Positions 50,149 through 57,858 of a stretch of DNA of 64,000 bases are shown here, one piece after another. Position 1 is the first letter of the stretch. Each line of letters starts with the position of its first letter. This DNA comes from Chloroflexota bacterium. Its GTDB lineage: Bacteria > Chloroflexota > Dehalococcoidia > Lucifugimonadales > UBA3495. A model generated the notes under the pieces. It did no database searches, had not been told where the DNA came from, and saw only the letters and a list, made by a program, of their open reading frames with translations. Where the stretch lies: assembly GCA_028873965.1 (NCBI GenBank), contig JAPPMU010000042.1, positions 66,383 to 130,382 on the forward strand, in the 5' to 3' direction. The position numbers and the translations under genes were made by a program.

Positions 50149-51018
50149 ATGACCACGATAATCGGCGTCGACTTCAGCGGCCACCGGGACGACCGCAACA
50201 CCTGGATGGCATCGGGGAAGCTCACTGGCGATGACGCGCTGCTTTTGGACAGCGTGCAACCGGTGCGGCGCGAAGATCTCTACGACTTCCTGGGCGATAT
50301 TCCGACTCCGGCGGTGGCAGCGTTGGACTTCCCGTTTGGCGTGCCCCGGGCGTTTGCCGAGTTCCTGTCGGGCGGGGCGCCTCCTCGGGACATGGCCGAT
50401 ATCTGGCAGATGGTTTCCAGCCTGACGTCGGCCGAATTCGTCACCAGGCGGGACCAATTCGTGGGACAACGGCCTGATCTGCCGCTCTCCCAACGTGAAC
50501 CCAAGCGCGCCGGCGACCTGGCGTATCACCGGGAAAGCTATTCACCACTGCATACCGTCAACCCCAACATGCTGCCAATGACCTACGAGGGTATAAGAAT
50601 GCTGCAGCGGTGGCGTCAAGAGCGCCCCGACCGCTGGCATGTGCCGCCAATGGAACCCACAGGTTCCGCAACGGACCGGGTGACGCTCCTGGAACTGATG
50701 CCGGGGGCGCTGCTCAAATCCATCGGGTTGCCGTACAAGGGCTACAAGAAGGGACGTTCCGCGCTGGAACGGCGCGACCAAATCCTGGGGCGCCTGGCCG
50801 AGGCATCCGGCGTTGACTTGCCCAATCTGGACCGCGGCCGCATGGCGTGCCGCGCCAACGACGACTGCCTGGATGCGGTGGTTGCGGCAGTCGGGGCAGC
50901 GGCGTGGGCCAGGAACGCATCCCGATTTCACCACCCCAACAGCGATGAACTGGCGGACGCCGAACTGGAAGGATGGATTTACGTACCGAGAACCGCTCAG
51001 GTAGGCGGCTCAGCCTGA
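50149..51018 (+). CDS. DUF429-like protein (RNase H-like fold)
   Basis: 289 residues. The N-terminal GVDFSGHRDDRNTWMASGKL strand-loop-strand, AALDFPFGVPRAFA and the late CRANDDCLDAVVAAVGAAAWAR (Asp-rich helix) match the DUF429-type RNase-H-like fold. Biochemical function is unknown. It is convergent with the aquaporin gene and overlaps its 3' end by 9 bases. Confidence 0.8.
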   Translation: MTTIIGVDFSGHRDDRNTWMASGKLTGDDALLLDSVQPVRREDLYDFLGDIPTPAVAALDFPFGVPRAFAEFLSGGAPPRDMADIWQMVSSLTSAEFVTRRDQFVGQRPDLPLSQREPKRAGDLAYHRESYSPLHTVNPNMLPMTYEGIRMLQRWRQERPDRWHVPPMEPTGSATDRVTLLELMPGALLKSIGLPYKGYKKGRSALERRDQILGRLAEASGVDLPNLDRGRMACRANDDCLDAVVAAVGAAAWARNASRFHHPNSDELADAELEGWIYVPRTAQVGGSA

Positions 51019-51675
51019 CCGGCGGCCGCGCAGTAACATCACCAACCCAATGGCCAGGCCGGCTCCGACCAATTGCATGACGATGAAAACCGGCGCCGAG
51101 GCCGGATGGATCCCGGCGAAGGTGTCCGAAAACATGCGGGCTACCGTCACTGCGGGGTTGGCGAAACTGGTGGAGGAGGTGAAGAAGTACGCCGCGCCGA
51201 TGTAAGCGCCGACCGCCACTGGTATGACCGCCGCTCGATGCCTGGGGATGAGAAAGATTACAAACAGCAGTCCCAGGGTGGCGATAACTTCCGCGAGCCA
51301 CAGGTCGGGGCCAGTGCGCGCCTTGGTCGACCAGGTCACCGGAGGCAACGCGAACATCAGGTTGGCCAGGACGGCGCCCGCGATCCCGCCGACGACCTGG
51401 GCTCCCACGTAGGCGATGCCTTCCCGAATCGGCCGTCGGTGCAGGACGACGTCGGCTAGCGTCACCGCCGGGTTGAAGTGCGCACCGGACACCGGTCCGA
51501 AGGCCCAGATGAGCGCCATCAGGGCGAACGCGGTGGCGACGGCGTTTTCAAAAAGCTGCAGGCCAACGTCGCCGGGACTGAGTCGTTGTGCAGCGATGCC
51601 GCTGCCGATCACCGCCATCAGCAGAAAAGCGGTCCCCACTGCCTCCGCAAGGAGCCGCCGACCTAGCGCGGGCAA
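51010..51675 (-). CDS. Aquaporin / MIP family channel
   Basis: 221 residues with six predicted helices. Both pore motifs are present: HFNPAVTLADV and SFANPAVTVARM. I start it at TTG 51675, because AAGGAG lies 7 bases before it; the ATG at 51711 has no ribosome site and sits right behind a terminator hairpin. It transports water or small neutral solutes. The 3' end overlaps the convergent DUF429 gene. Confidence 0.9.
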   Translation of the reverse strand: MPALGRRLLAEAVGTAFLLMAVIGSGIAAQRLSPGDVGLQLFENAVATAFALMALIWAFGPVSGAHFNPAVTLADVVLHRRPIREGIAYVGAQVVGGIAGAVLANLMFALPPVTWSTKARTGPDLWLAEVIATLGLLFVIFLIPRHRAAVIPVAVGAYIGAAYFFTSSTSFANPAVTVARMFSDTFAGIHPASAPVFIVMQLVGAGLAIGLVMLLRGRRSG

Positions 51676-51713
51676 GGATAATCTCCTTGAGAACGGCGGT
51701 CCGACAGGCATAG

Positions 51714-51735
51714 AAAAAGGGCGGAAAATCCGCCC
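51714..51735 (-). terminator. Terminator hairpin inside aquaporin leader
   Basis: Reading leftward, GGGCGGA / TCCGCCC (7-bp stem, 3-base loop) is followed directly by TTTTT. It ends 39 bases before the chosen TTG start. No gene lies upstream on this strand within reach, so it could attenuate aquaporin transcription or protect against antisense reading. Confidence 0.6.
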
Positions 51736-51825
51736 CTCAGATCGGCCCGGGCCAGCGCCATGTCACCATAGTAGATCATGGGGAAAGAGTCTAACTGCGG
51801 GTCGCGCGATGGTCAACCGCGCGCG

Positions 51826-51855
51826 TTGACGCTCCGGGCCGGCGCTTACTATAAT
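51826..51855 (+). promoter_or_regulatory. Sigma-70-type promoter
   Basis: TTGACG (51826-51831), 18 bases, TATAAT (51850-51855). The small downstream gene begins 40 bases after the -10 box. Confidence 0.75.
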
Positions 51856-51894
51856 CCGGGACATCAACAGCCAAGTGAAGAGGTACCCGCAGCA

Positions 51895-52197
51895 ATGAAC
51901 CTGAAGACTGGACAACGTTACGTGGGCCCCGGCGGCGCTGAGATGATAGTCAGCAAGGCCAGCGGAGAGGGCGACCTGACCGATGGGGACGTTCCCCTGC
52001 AAATCAAGGGGGCCAGCGTCGATTTCGGAAGCGCGTCCACCGCCGAGGACGCGCCCGAGGTGACCATGGGCAAGCGGCTGACGTCGCCGGACGGGAGCGT
52101 GTCCGTGTTGATTACCAAGGCGGGCAAATGCGACCTGCGGTTGAACGGCGAGCCGATGGAGTTGCAGGAGGCCAAGCAGCTGCCATCGTCTGACTAA
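51895..52197 (+). CDS. Small hypothetical protein
   Basis: 100 residues, soluble and probably all-beta (QRYVGPGGAEMIVSKASGEGDL, VPLQIKGASVDFGSAS, VTMGKRLTSPDGSVSVLITKAGKC). The pattern of GERYVGPGGAE resembles short rubredoxin-like or SH3-like domains but no family is recognised. It has a strong promoter and a clear terminator, so it is a monocistronic gene, probably well expressed. Confidence 0.7.
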   Translation: MNLKTGQRYVGPGGAEMIVSKASGEGDLTDGDVPLQIKGASVDFGSASTAEDAPEVTMGKRLTSPDGSVSVLITKAGKCDLRLNGEPMELQEAKQLPSSD

Positions 52198-52222
52198 CCC
52201 CCGTTCACGACCCTGAAAGCGA

Positions 52223-52247
52223 AAGGGCGGGTGTGCGACCCGCCCTT
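52223..52247 (+). terminator. Intrinsic terminator
   Basis: 10-bp stem AAGGGCGGGT / ACCCGCCCTT with loop GTGCG, followed by CATTGTTTCG. Confidence 0.75.
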
Positions 52248-52398
52248 CATTGTTTCGCTGCGAATATCTCCGCCAACCAAAGGATATTCCGGCGGGCAGG
52301 CGTAATCTGCGAGCTCACGAGAGTAGTCGCAGGGGTCTTTGGCGATAGCCCGATCCTTTGTCGTTCCCACCATCCCAACAACGGTGTCGGCTACCGGA

Positions 52399-52821
52399 TT
52401 ATTCCGTTGGGTCGGGGTTGGGCGGGTGATTGCCGTTGCGTTCGCGCAGGAGTTGGATGAGGGCTTCGGTGGTTCTTTCGTAGCTTTCGCGGAAGCGCTC
52501 CAGCTCAGCGAGGTAGCGGTCGGCCCGTTCCCGTTCCTGCTGAATTACGACTTCGGCGGCTGCCGCTTTGGCCGTGGCGACCGCGGCCTCGGCTATGGCG
52601 TTGTCAGCGCGTTTGCGCTCCTGGTCGAGGCGGTTGTCTTTGAGGAAGCCGATTACCATGATGATGGTCCCTATGGTTACGCCGGACAGGTTGGCGGCAA
52701 GCGCACCCAGCGGATGGCCTATCGGAAGGTAGGCTTGCAGCAATTGCAGCGCGGTTGAGGTTGAGGCGCCGATCAGGATAACAGCCAACGCCAGCGCGTA
52801 GTATTTGATATTCTGCCACAT
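52399..52821 (-). CDS. Membrane protein with C-terminal coiled coil
   Basis: 140 residues from ATG 52821. Two hydrophobic segments (YYALALAVILIGASTSTALQLL and LAANLSGVTIGTIIMVIGFL) are followed by a long Ala/Glu/Arg-rich coiled coil (about 65-130) and a Pro-rich end. No family is recognised. A palindromic repeat (52861-52981) lies directly upstream. Confidence 0.6.
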   Translation of the reverse strand: MWQNIKYYALALAVILIGASTSTALQLLQAYLPIGHPLGALAANLSGVTIGTIIMVIGFLKDNRLDQERKRADNAIAEAAVATAKAAAAEVVIQQERERADRYLAELERFRESYERTTEALIQLLRERNGNHPPNPDPTE

Positions 52822-52860
52822 CCGAGCGGCACGAAGGAAGGATGATTTCGCCCTCACGCG

Positions 52861-52981
52861 TACCCAGTTTGTCATCGCGAGGAGCGCAGCGACGTGGCGA
52901 TCTCGTTGCTGAAAGGGACCCCGTGACTCGCACGAGATTGCCGCGCTACGCTCGCAATGACGGTTCGAGTGAAACTGGGTA
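52861..52981. repeat. Dispersed palindromic repeat, GTCATTGCGAG family, copy B
   Basis: Outer arms TACCCAGTTT and AAACTGGGTA enclose GTCATCGCGAGGAGCGCAGCG and GCTACGCTCGCAATGAC, with inner arms GGCGATCTCGT / ACGAGATTGCC. This is the most complete copy of the family and defines the element as about 120 bases. Confidence 0.8.
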
Positions 52982-53050
52982 CACGTGAGTGATTTCGCCC
53001 CGCCGTTCTCTGCGATTGAACGGCGGAGCGGTGTTCAGGCTTTTGCCGGC

Positions 53051-54121
53051 CTACAGGAAGTGCGGGATGACGTACTTCCCGAAGAGGCGGATGCTGTTCA
53101 TGATATTGCTGTGGGGCAGGTTGCCCATCTGCATGAAGCAGAGGATCTGGTCCACGCCGGCCTCCCGGTACTTCTCCAGGGTTTTGATGACCGTTTCGGG
53201 AGACCCCATGGCGAAGGCGCCCGACTCGATGTGGTCGTCGGCAGTCTTGTCGACGCGCTCTTCCTGGACGGCGTTGACTGCGAAGCGATAGCTCTCCGGC
53301 ACGTCGCGGCCGGCCCAGGGCGCATAGAGCTCCTCGGCCTTGCCGACGAACCACTCGCCTTCCCGGGCGGCGGCCGCGTAGGCTTCCTCGTCGGTGTCGG
53401 CCACGTGGACCATGCACAGAGCCGCGATGTTGTCGTTGACCTTGCGGCCGATGGGATTGGCGCTCTTTGCCGCGTCGCGGTAAATCTGCACTCGTTCAAC
53501 CAGCTGCTCGTGTCCGCCCAGGTTGAAGCAGAGCACGCCCACGCCCATAGATCCCGCCTCGCCGAAGGACGCCGGCTGGCTGCATGCCATCCACAGCGGC
53601 GGGTGCGGGTCCTGGACCGGCTTGGGTATCACTGACCGCGGCGGGATGTTATAGAACTCGCCGGAGTGGGTGAACGGGTCCTCGGTCCACATGCGCGGGA
53701 TCATTTCTATGGCCTCGCGCCACTGGGCCTTGGTGGTCTCCGGGTCGACCTCGAAGCCGTCCATCTCAATGAGCGTGGTGGAGCGGCCGGTTCCCAGGTC
53801 CATGCGGCCGTCGCTGACGATGTCCAGCACTGCCGCGCGCTCGGCGACGCGCACCGGGTGGTTGTACGCCCCGGGCAGCAGGGCGACGGCGTGACCGATG
53901 CGGATGCGCTTGGTGCGCTGGGAGATGGCGCCGTACAGCACCTCGGGCGCGGAGCAGTGGGAGAACTCCCGCAGGAAGTGGTGCTCCACCGTCCAGAAAT
54001 AGTCGAAGCCCACGTCGTCGGCCAGCTCAACCTGGGCCATGACCTGCTTGTACCGCTCGGCCTCAATGCCCGGGTAATGGGGCTCGGGAACCTGGATTTC
54101 GTACATCAATCCGAATTTCAT
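53051..54121 (-). CDS. LLM class flavin-dependent oxidoreductase
   Basis: 356 residues. ATG 54121 has GAGGAG upstream. Landmarks are ELADDVGFDYFWTVEHHFLREFSHCSAPEVL, RIRIGHAVALLPGAYNHPVRVAERAAVLDI, MDLGTGRSTTLIEMDGF and HPPLWMACSQPASFGEAGSMGVG. It belongs to the alkane-monooxygenase/luciferase-like group. The substrate is not predictable. It is the fourth LLM gene in the window. Confidence 0.9.
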   Translation of the reverse strand: MKFGLMYEIQVPEPHYPGIEAERYKQVMAQVELADDVGFDYFWTVEHHFLREFSHCSAPEVLYGAISQRTKRIRIGHAVALLPGAYNHPVRVAERAAVLDIVSDGRMDLGTGRSTTLIEMDGFEVDPETTKAQWREAIEMIPRMWTEDPFTHSGEFYNIPPRSVIPKPVQDPHPPLWMACSQPASFGEAGSMGVGVLCFNLGGHEQLVERVQIYRDAAKSANPIGRKVNDNIAALCMVHVADTDEEAYAAAAREGEWFVGKAEELYAPWAGRDVPESYRFAVNAVQEERVDKTADDHIESGAFAMGSPETVIKTLEKYREAGVDQILCFMQMGNLPHSNIMNSIRLFGKYVIPHFL

Positions 54122-54273
54122 AAAGCGCGCTCCTCTGACCACAAGCTCAGATTGCCGAGGCTATGGTCGGGTGGGTGTGTGCCGCGAATGTTACCACAGG
54201 GGGCAATTTCACCGGCGCCAGGGCAAAATCGGCTGCATTGCCCGCCGATATGCCTTCGTGTAGTATGATCTCA

Positions 54274-54294
54274 CGTATATATAATATAGATACG
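54274..54294. promoter_or_regulatory. Palindromic operator upstream of mazEF-like genes
   Basis: A 21-base dyad CGTATATATA-A-TATAGATACG (one mismatch per arm) lies in an AT-rich promoter-like stretch 17 bases before the MazE start. This is where an AbrB-type antitoxin would bind for autoregulation. Confidence 0.65.
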
Positions 54295-54311
54295 CGATGG
54301 AGGATTTCTCG

Positions 54312-54551
54312 ATGCCAGCTAAAACCCGCGTCGCGACGTGGGGCTCCAGCCTCGCGATACGCATCCCTAAACCGATCGCCGAGCAATGGGGTGTCCAGGA
54401 GGGGTCGGCAATTGAAATCGTACCGGACGGCGACACCCTGATGCTCAGAAAACAGGTTTACGACCTGACTTCGCTCCTCGATCAGGTCACGCCGGATAAC
54501 CTCCATGAAGAGATGAACACTGGGACACCACAAGGGAAAGAGGAGTGGTAG
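54312..54551 (+). CDS. mazE: MazE-like AbrB-family antitoxin
   Basis: 79 residues. The N-terminal swapped-hairpin DNA-binding domain reads VATWGSSLAIRIPKPIAEQWGVQEGS; the C-terminal tail is acidic and disordered, which should bind the toxin. GGAGG lies before ATG 54312. It overlaps the MazF start by 7 bases. Confidence 0.9.
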   Translation: MPAKTRVATWGSSLAIRIPKPIAEQWGVQEGSAIEIVPDGDTLMLRKQVYDLTSLLDQVTPDNLHEEMNTGTPQGKEEW

Positions 54552-54886
54552 CCGACGAATACGTCCCGGACCGGGGCGACATAGTCTGGATGAGTTTCAC
54601 TCCCCAAGCGGGGCACGAACAAGCCGGGCACAGACCGGCGCTGGTAGTCAGCCCACAGCAATACAATGCAGTCACCAGCCTCGCGCTGTGCTGTCCCATT
54701 ACATCACAAGTCAAAGGCTATCCATTTGAGGTTTCTTTGCCCCCGGCAAGCCCGATCACGGGCGTGGTGCTGGCGGACCAAATCAAGAGCTTGGACTGGC
54801 GAGCCAGGGGCGCACGGTTCGAGTGCCGTTGCAGCAGCGCAGTGATTAGCGAGGTGATCGGAAAGGTGGGGACGCTGCTGGCTTGA
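54545..54886 (+). CDS. mazF: MazF-like endoribonuclease toxin
   Basis: 113 residues from GTG. The MazF/PemK fold is clear: PDRGDIVWMSFTPQAGHEQAGHRPALVVSP, and the later CCPITSQVKGYPFEVSL and VVLADQIKSLDWRAR. It cleaves single-stranded mRNA at short motifs. It overlaps the antitoxin gene, so synthesis is coupled. Confidence 0.92.
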   Translation: MVADEYVPDRGDIVWMSFTPQAGHEQAGHRPALVVSPQQYNAVTSLALCCPITSQVKGYPFEVSLPPASPITGVVLADQIKSLDWRARGARFECRCSSAVISEVIGKVGTLLA

Positions 54887-54924
54887 CGTGCCTCTGCTGA
54901 CCCATGTGATTGTCGGCTGGTTTG

Positions 54925-55269
54925 CTAGTCGGTAATCTTGTTGCCTCCAGCCCAAACGGGAATATCGTCAAGGGTAATGCGGGGAGTGATTTGGGCGGCG
55001 ATGGTTGCGCCGTGCTTGCGTTCCGCGGTCCACACGTCGTGAGCATCCTGCATATCCATCCAGAAACGCGGCGTAGTGCCGAAGTAGCGGCCCAGACGCA
55101 AGGCAAGTTCCGCCGTCACGCCGCTGCGCTGTGCCAGAAGCTCTTCCGCAGCGCCGGCAGGCAAAGCCAGCGCGGCGTCAAACTCGGTGGGAGACAATGC
55201 CAGTTCTGCCAGTTCTACAGACAGGATCGCGCCCGGATGAGAGGGCGGAGTTTCATTTTCGCTGCTCAT
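54925..55269 (-). CDS. higA: HigA-type antitoxin (XRE family), second copy of the locus
   Basis: 114 residues, helix-turn-helix XRE type. HPGAILSVELAELALSPTEFDAAL and QRSGVTAELALRLGRYFGTTPRFWMDMQDAHDV match HigA/VapI-like antitoxins (GxxLxxLSG..LAxRLGxxFGxxPxxWLxLQ). It follows the HigB-like toxin gene; a paralogue of the same type precedes that toxin. Confidence 0.88.
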   Translation of the reverse strand: MSSENETPPSHPGAILSVELAELALSPTEFDAALALPAGAAEELLAQRSGVTAELALRLGRYFGTTPRFWMDMQDAHDVWTAERKHGATIAAQITPRITLDDIPVWAGGNKITD

Positions 55270-55279
55270 GCCGTCTCCG

Positions 55280-55558
55280 TCAGTGATAATCCACTATTTC
55301 GACATCGTAAGCATCGCCATCATACCAGCGAAAGCAGATGCGCCATTGACGGTTGATGCGGATGCTATGTTGACCAGCTCGGTTGCCGGAAAGGGCTTCC
55401 AGGCGATTGCCGCGCCGCGAGTTCAGCTGTCGTAACGATCTGGCGGCATCCAGCTCGACGAGTTTATCGTACGCCCGCTCAGCAAACCCATGGTAGGCCA
55501 GCACTCGCTCGCCGTGGAACAGCCGATCAGTGTCCCGGTCGTGGAAGCTCCGGATCAT
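55280..55558 (-). CDS. higB: HigB-type toxin (RelE superfamily)
   Basis: 92 residues. The sequence IRSFHDRDTDRLFHGERV, ARSLRQLNSRRGNRLEALSGNRAGQHSIRINRQWRICFRWYDGDAYDVEIVDYH has the basic cleft and C-terminal W-R-I-C-F-R-W strand typical of HigB RNases. It is sandwiched between two HigA-like genes and overlaps the upstream one by 4 bases (ATGA). Confidence 0.92.
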   Translation of the reverse strand: MIRSFHDRDTDRLFHGERVLAYHGFAERAYDKLVELDAARSLRQLNSRRGNRLEALSGNRAGQHSIRINRQWRICFRWYDGDAYDVEIVDYH

Positions 55559-55929
55559 TGGCCGGCGACTTTTCTATCGCCATAGTCAGACTTCTTATAA
55601 GGATTTTCGCTGGCTCCGGGAAGCGGAATGATCTGATCAATGATGGTAGTGCCATGTTTGCGCTCGGCGATTTTCAGGTCGTATTGCCCTTGGATACCCA
55701 GCCAGGACCCAGCGTCGCCGCACATATAGTGCGACAGGCGCAGGGCCAACTCCGGGGTCATGCTGGCCTGTTCCGCCACCAGTGCAGCGGTAGTCCCGGC
55801 CGGCACGGCCAGGGCGGCGTCCAATTCGGCAGGAGACATCCCCCATTCCTCCAGGTCCTCGGCAATATACACGCCAGGATGGATGGGAGGCATACCATCC
55901 TTGAAGGGCGGATTTTTCTCGATAATCAT
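55555..55929 (-). CDS. higA: HigA-type antitoxin (XRE family), first copy of the locus
   Basis: 124 residues. HPGVYIAEDLEEWGMSPAELDAALAV and EQASMTPELALRLSHYMCGDAGSWLGIQGQYDLKIAE repeat the HigA signature. The C-terminus ends in a Lys-rich tail. It lies upstream of the toxin and overlaps it (ATGA). Similar to, but not identical with, the downstream HigA-like protein, so the locus has an antitoxin-toxin-antitoxin order. Confidence 0.88.
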   Translation of the reverse strand: MIIEKNPPFKDGMPPIHPGVYIAEDLEEWGMSPAELDAALAVPAGTTAALVAEQASMTPELALRLSHYMCGDAGSWLGIQGQYDLKIAERKHGTTIIDQIIPLPGASENPYKKSDYGDRKVAGQ

Positions 55930-55958
55930 ATCTCAACTTCCCCGCCTATGTGATGTCA

Positions 55959-56474
55959 TCACTTGCTTTTCCGCACACGATCGGTGTCACTACTTGCTTG
56001 GAGTGTTGTGAAATCCAATTGAAGAGCGACGTTCTTGAAAGCCAGTGCCATCTCTTTGATGACATCGCTATTCTGCTCATTCACTCCCTTCAACTCAGCC
56101 TCAATTCTTGTGGCCTCTTCTCTGGTCGCTGCTTCGCAGAACCACACCAGTCTCGGATGCTTGCCATGGGTACGAGGATCTTGATTGGACAGATGAGTGC
56201 GCACCCTACCGTGCGGGCCTGTCATCGACAGTATATACACCCAAAACTGGCTGCTCCAAAGTGCTTTGGGCCAATTAGGATTGTGCTCCTGACAAATTCT
56301 TCTGCCACCTCGGCCCGGGTATGTGAACGTTGCTACAGGTTCTTTCAGGTTCAGCGCAGAAAAACAGTCTGTGCAATGCTTGGGGTATATTATCTGATGA
56401 CCGTGGAGGTTGTGTCGGGCAACTTCGTAAGAAAAATCGAACTCGTTGCCGCAGCGACGACATTTAAGCCTCAT
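55959..56474 (-). CDS. Zinc-ribbon protein with GIY-YIG-like domain
   Basis: 171 residues. An N-terminal zinc ribbon is seen as CRRC (5-8) and CTDC (34-37). A GIY-YIG-type region follows: FWVYILSMTGPHGRVRTHLSNQD (77-99), then GKHPRLVWFCEAATREEATRIEAELK, which matches the later part of the fold, although the YIG itself is degenerate. AGGAG precedes ATG 56474. It probably contacts nucleic acid; nuclease activity is doubtful. Confidence 0.65.
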   Translation of the reverse strand: MRLKCRRCGNEFDFSYEVARHNLHGHQIIYPKHCTDCFSALNLKEPVATFTYPGRGGRRICQEHNPNWPKALWSSQFWVYILSMTGPHGRVRTHLSNQDPRTHGKHPRLVWFCEAATREEATRIEAELKGVNEQNSDVIKEMALAFKNVALQLDFTTLQASSDTDRVRKSK

Positions 56475-56495
56475 TGCTCCTCTTTTGATCGCCGG

Positions 56496-56523
56496 GGAGG
56501 GGCCAATAATCATTCGCCCCTCC
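56496..56523. repeat. Short palindromic repeat AGGGGCGAATGA type, degenerate copy
   Basis: GGAGGGGCCAATAAT faces ATCATTCGCCCCTCC with two mismatches. It lies upstream of the zinc-ribbon gene and is related to 9953-9978 and 37788-37811. Confidence 0.6.
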
Positions 56524-56582
56524 CGTCAGTATAGATCCTTTTTATTTCCAATCATGGGAAGCGGACGGCCCTGTCCTGCGGG

Positions 56583-57689
56583 TTACGGCACCAGCATCGC
56601 CCGCGTGATCTCCGTTTGCCGCTGGCTCCACTCGGCGGCGACGAATGCCTCGTTGACATCGGCCAGCGGGAAGGTGTGCGACACCAGCTTGTTGAAGGGC
56701 AGCCGGTCCTGGTTGCGGACCAGGAAGTCCAGCAATTCGGGCAGCAGCGATGGACGGTACATCAGACTGCCGACGATGTTCTTGCCCTGCAACAGCTTGG
56801 ACGGGTCGATGGAAGTTTCCTGCCCGCGCACGATGTCGCCGATTTCCACGAAGGTGCCGCCGTTGGAGAGCATATCGATGCCTTCCCGCAGAAGATCGGC
56901 CCGGCCCACCAATTCCATCACCACGTCGGCGCCGCGGCCACGGGTCAACTCACGGACCCGGCGCACGCGGGTTTCAGGCGTGTTGAACTCCTCAATGTTG
57001 ATGGTCTCATCTGCGCCGAACTCCTCGGCGAGAGCGAGGCGGTTCTCCAACCGGTCCAACACGATTACCCTGTCGGCGCCGCGCTCCTTGGCCATGGCGG
57101 TGGCGTGGATGCCAAGACCGCCAGCGCCCATGATGACCACGGACTGGCCGTGGCTCATGCCGGCCCGCTCCAGGCCCGTGGTCACGGTGCCCATGGCGCA
57201 GTTGACCGGTCCGAGCAGGTTGTCGGGCAATTCGTCGGGGACGCGGAAAAAGGGGTGTCGCGGCGGGAGATACAGAAAATCGCCGTAGGTGCCGGTGAAA
57301 TAGGGCCAGTTGCCGGCGGCTGGGTACTGGCGGTTGGCGCACCAGTTGGTGTTGCCGCGCAAGCACATGTGGCAGTGGTAGCACGGGAACACGGCGGCGT
57401 ACACCACGCGGTCGCCTTCCTTCACGTCGGTGCCCCAGTAGTCGGTGGTGATGCCGTCGCCCAGGTGTTCAATGACGCCGGTTCCTTCGTGGCCCATGAC
57501 GCGGCCGGTGGGAGGCAGCGGGTTGTGCTCTTGGGTTTGGTCGCCGCGCCAGGTGTGCAGGTCGGAGCCGCAGATGCCAGCCTGGGTCATGCGCAGGAGC
57601 ACGGCTCCGGGTTGGGGTTCGGGTACGTCATACTCTTCGATCTCAAAGGGCTTGCCGTATTCCTTGACGACAACGATGCGTCCTTTCAT
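56583..57689 (-). CDS. Zinc-dependent alcohol dehydrogenase (MDR family)
   Basis: 368 residues. GGAGGG lies before ATG 57689. Catalytic zinc ligands fit Cys40 (ICGSDLHTW), His67-Glu68 (GHEGTG); the structural zinc has Cys103, 106, 109 and 117 (CYHCHMCLRGNTNWC). The Rossmann motif is VVIMGAGGLGIHATAMAKERGA. It resembles threonine-/sorbitol-dehydrogenase-type MDR enzymes; the substrate is uncertain. Confidence 0.93.
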   Translation of the reverse strand: MKGRIVVVKEYGKPFEIEEYDVPEPQPGAVLLRMTQAGICGSDLHTWRGDQTQEHNPLPPTGRVMGHEGTGVIEHLGDGITTDYWGTDVKEGDRVVYAAVFPCYHCHMCLRGNTNWCANRQYPAAGNWPYFTGTYGDFLYLPPRHPFFRVPDELPDNLLGPVNCAMGTVTTGLERAGMSHGQSVVIMGAGGLGIHATAMAKERGADRVIVLDRLENRLALAEEFGADETINIEEFNTPETRVRRVRELTRGRGADVVMELVGRADLLREGIDMLSNGGTFVEIGDIVRGQETSIDPSKLLQGKNIVGSLMYRPSLLPELLDFLVRNQDRLPFNKLVSHTFPLADVNEAFVAAEWSQRQTEITRAMLVP

Positions 57690-57858
57690 GGTGGTCCCTC
57701 CGGTTGAGCGTGATAACCGTATCGATGGCCGGTATCCTAGCACACCGTCCATTGGCAGGTAAGGCACCGTTTGCGGGCGGCGAGTCGGTTGCTAGCCTGT
57801 GTGATACACTGCGGCCATCAGGCATCAGCAGATTACGCATGGTTACGTGGGCAGTTCG

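Noticed and set aside
51711-51711. ATG at 51711 as aquaporin start
   Set aside because: It lies directly behind a terminator hairpin with no ribosome-binding site, while TTG 51675 has AAGGAG at 7 bases.
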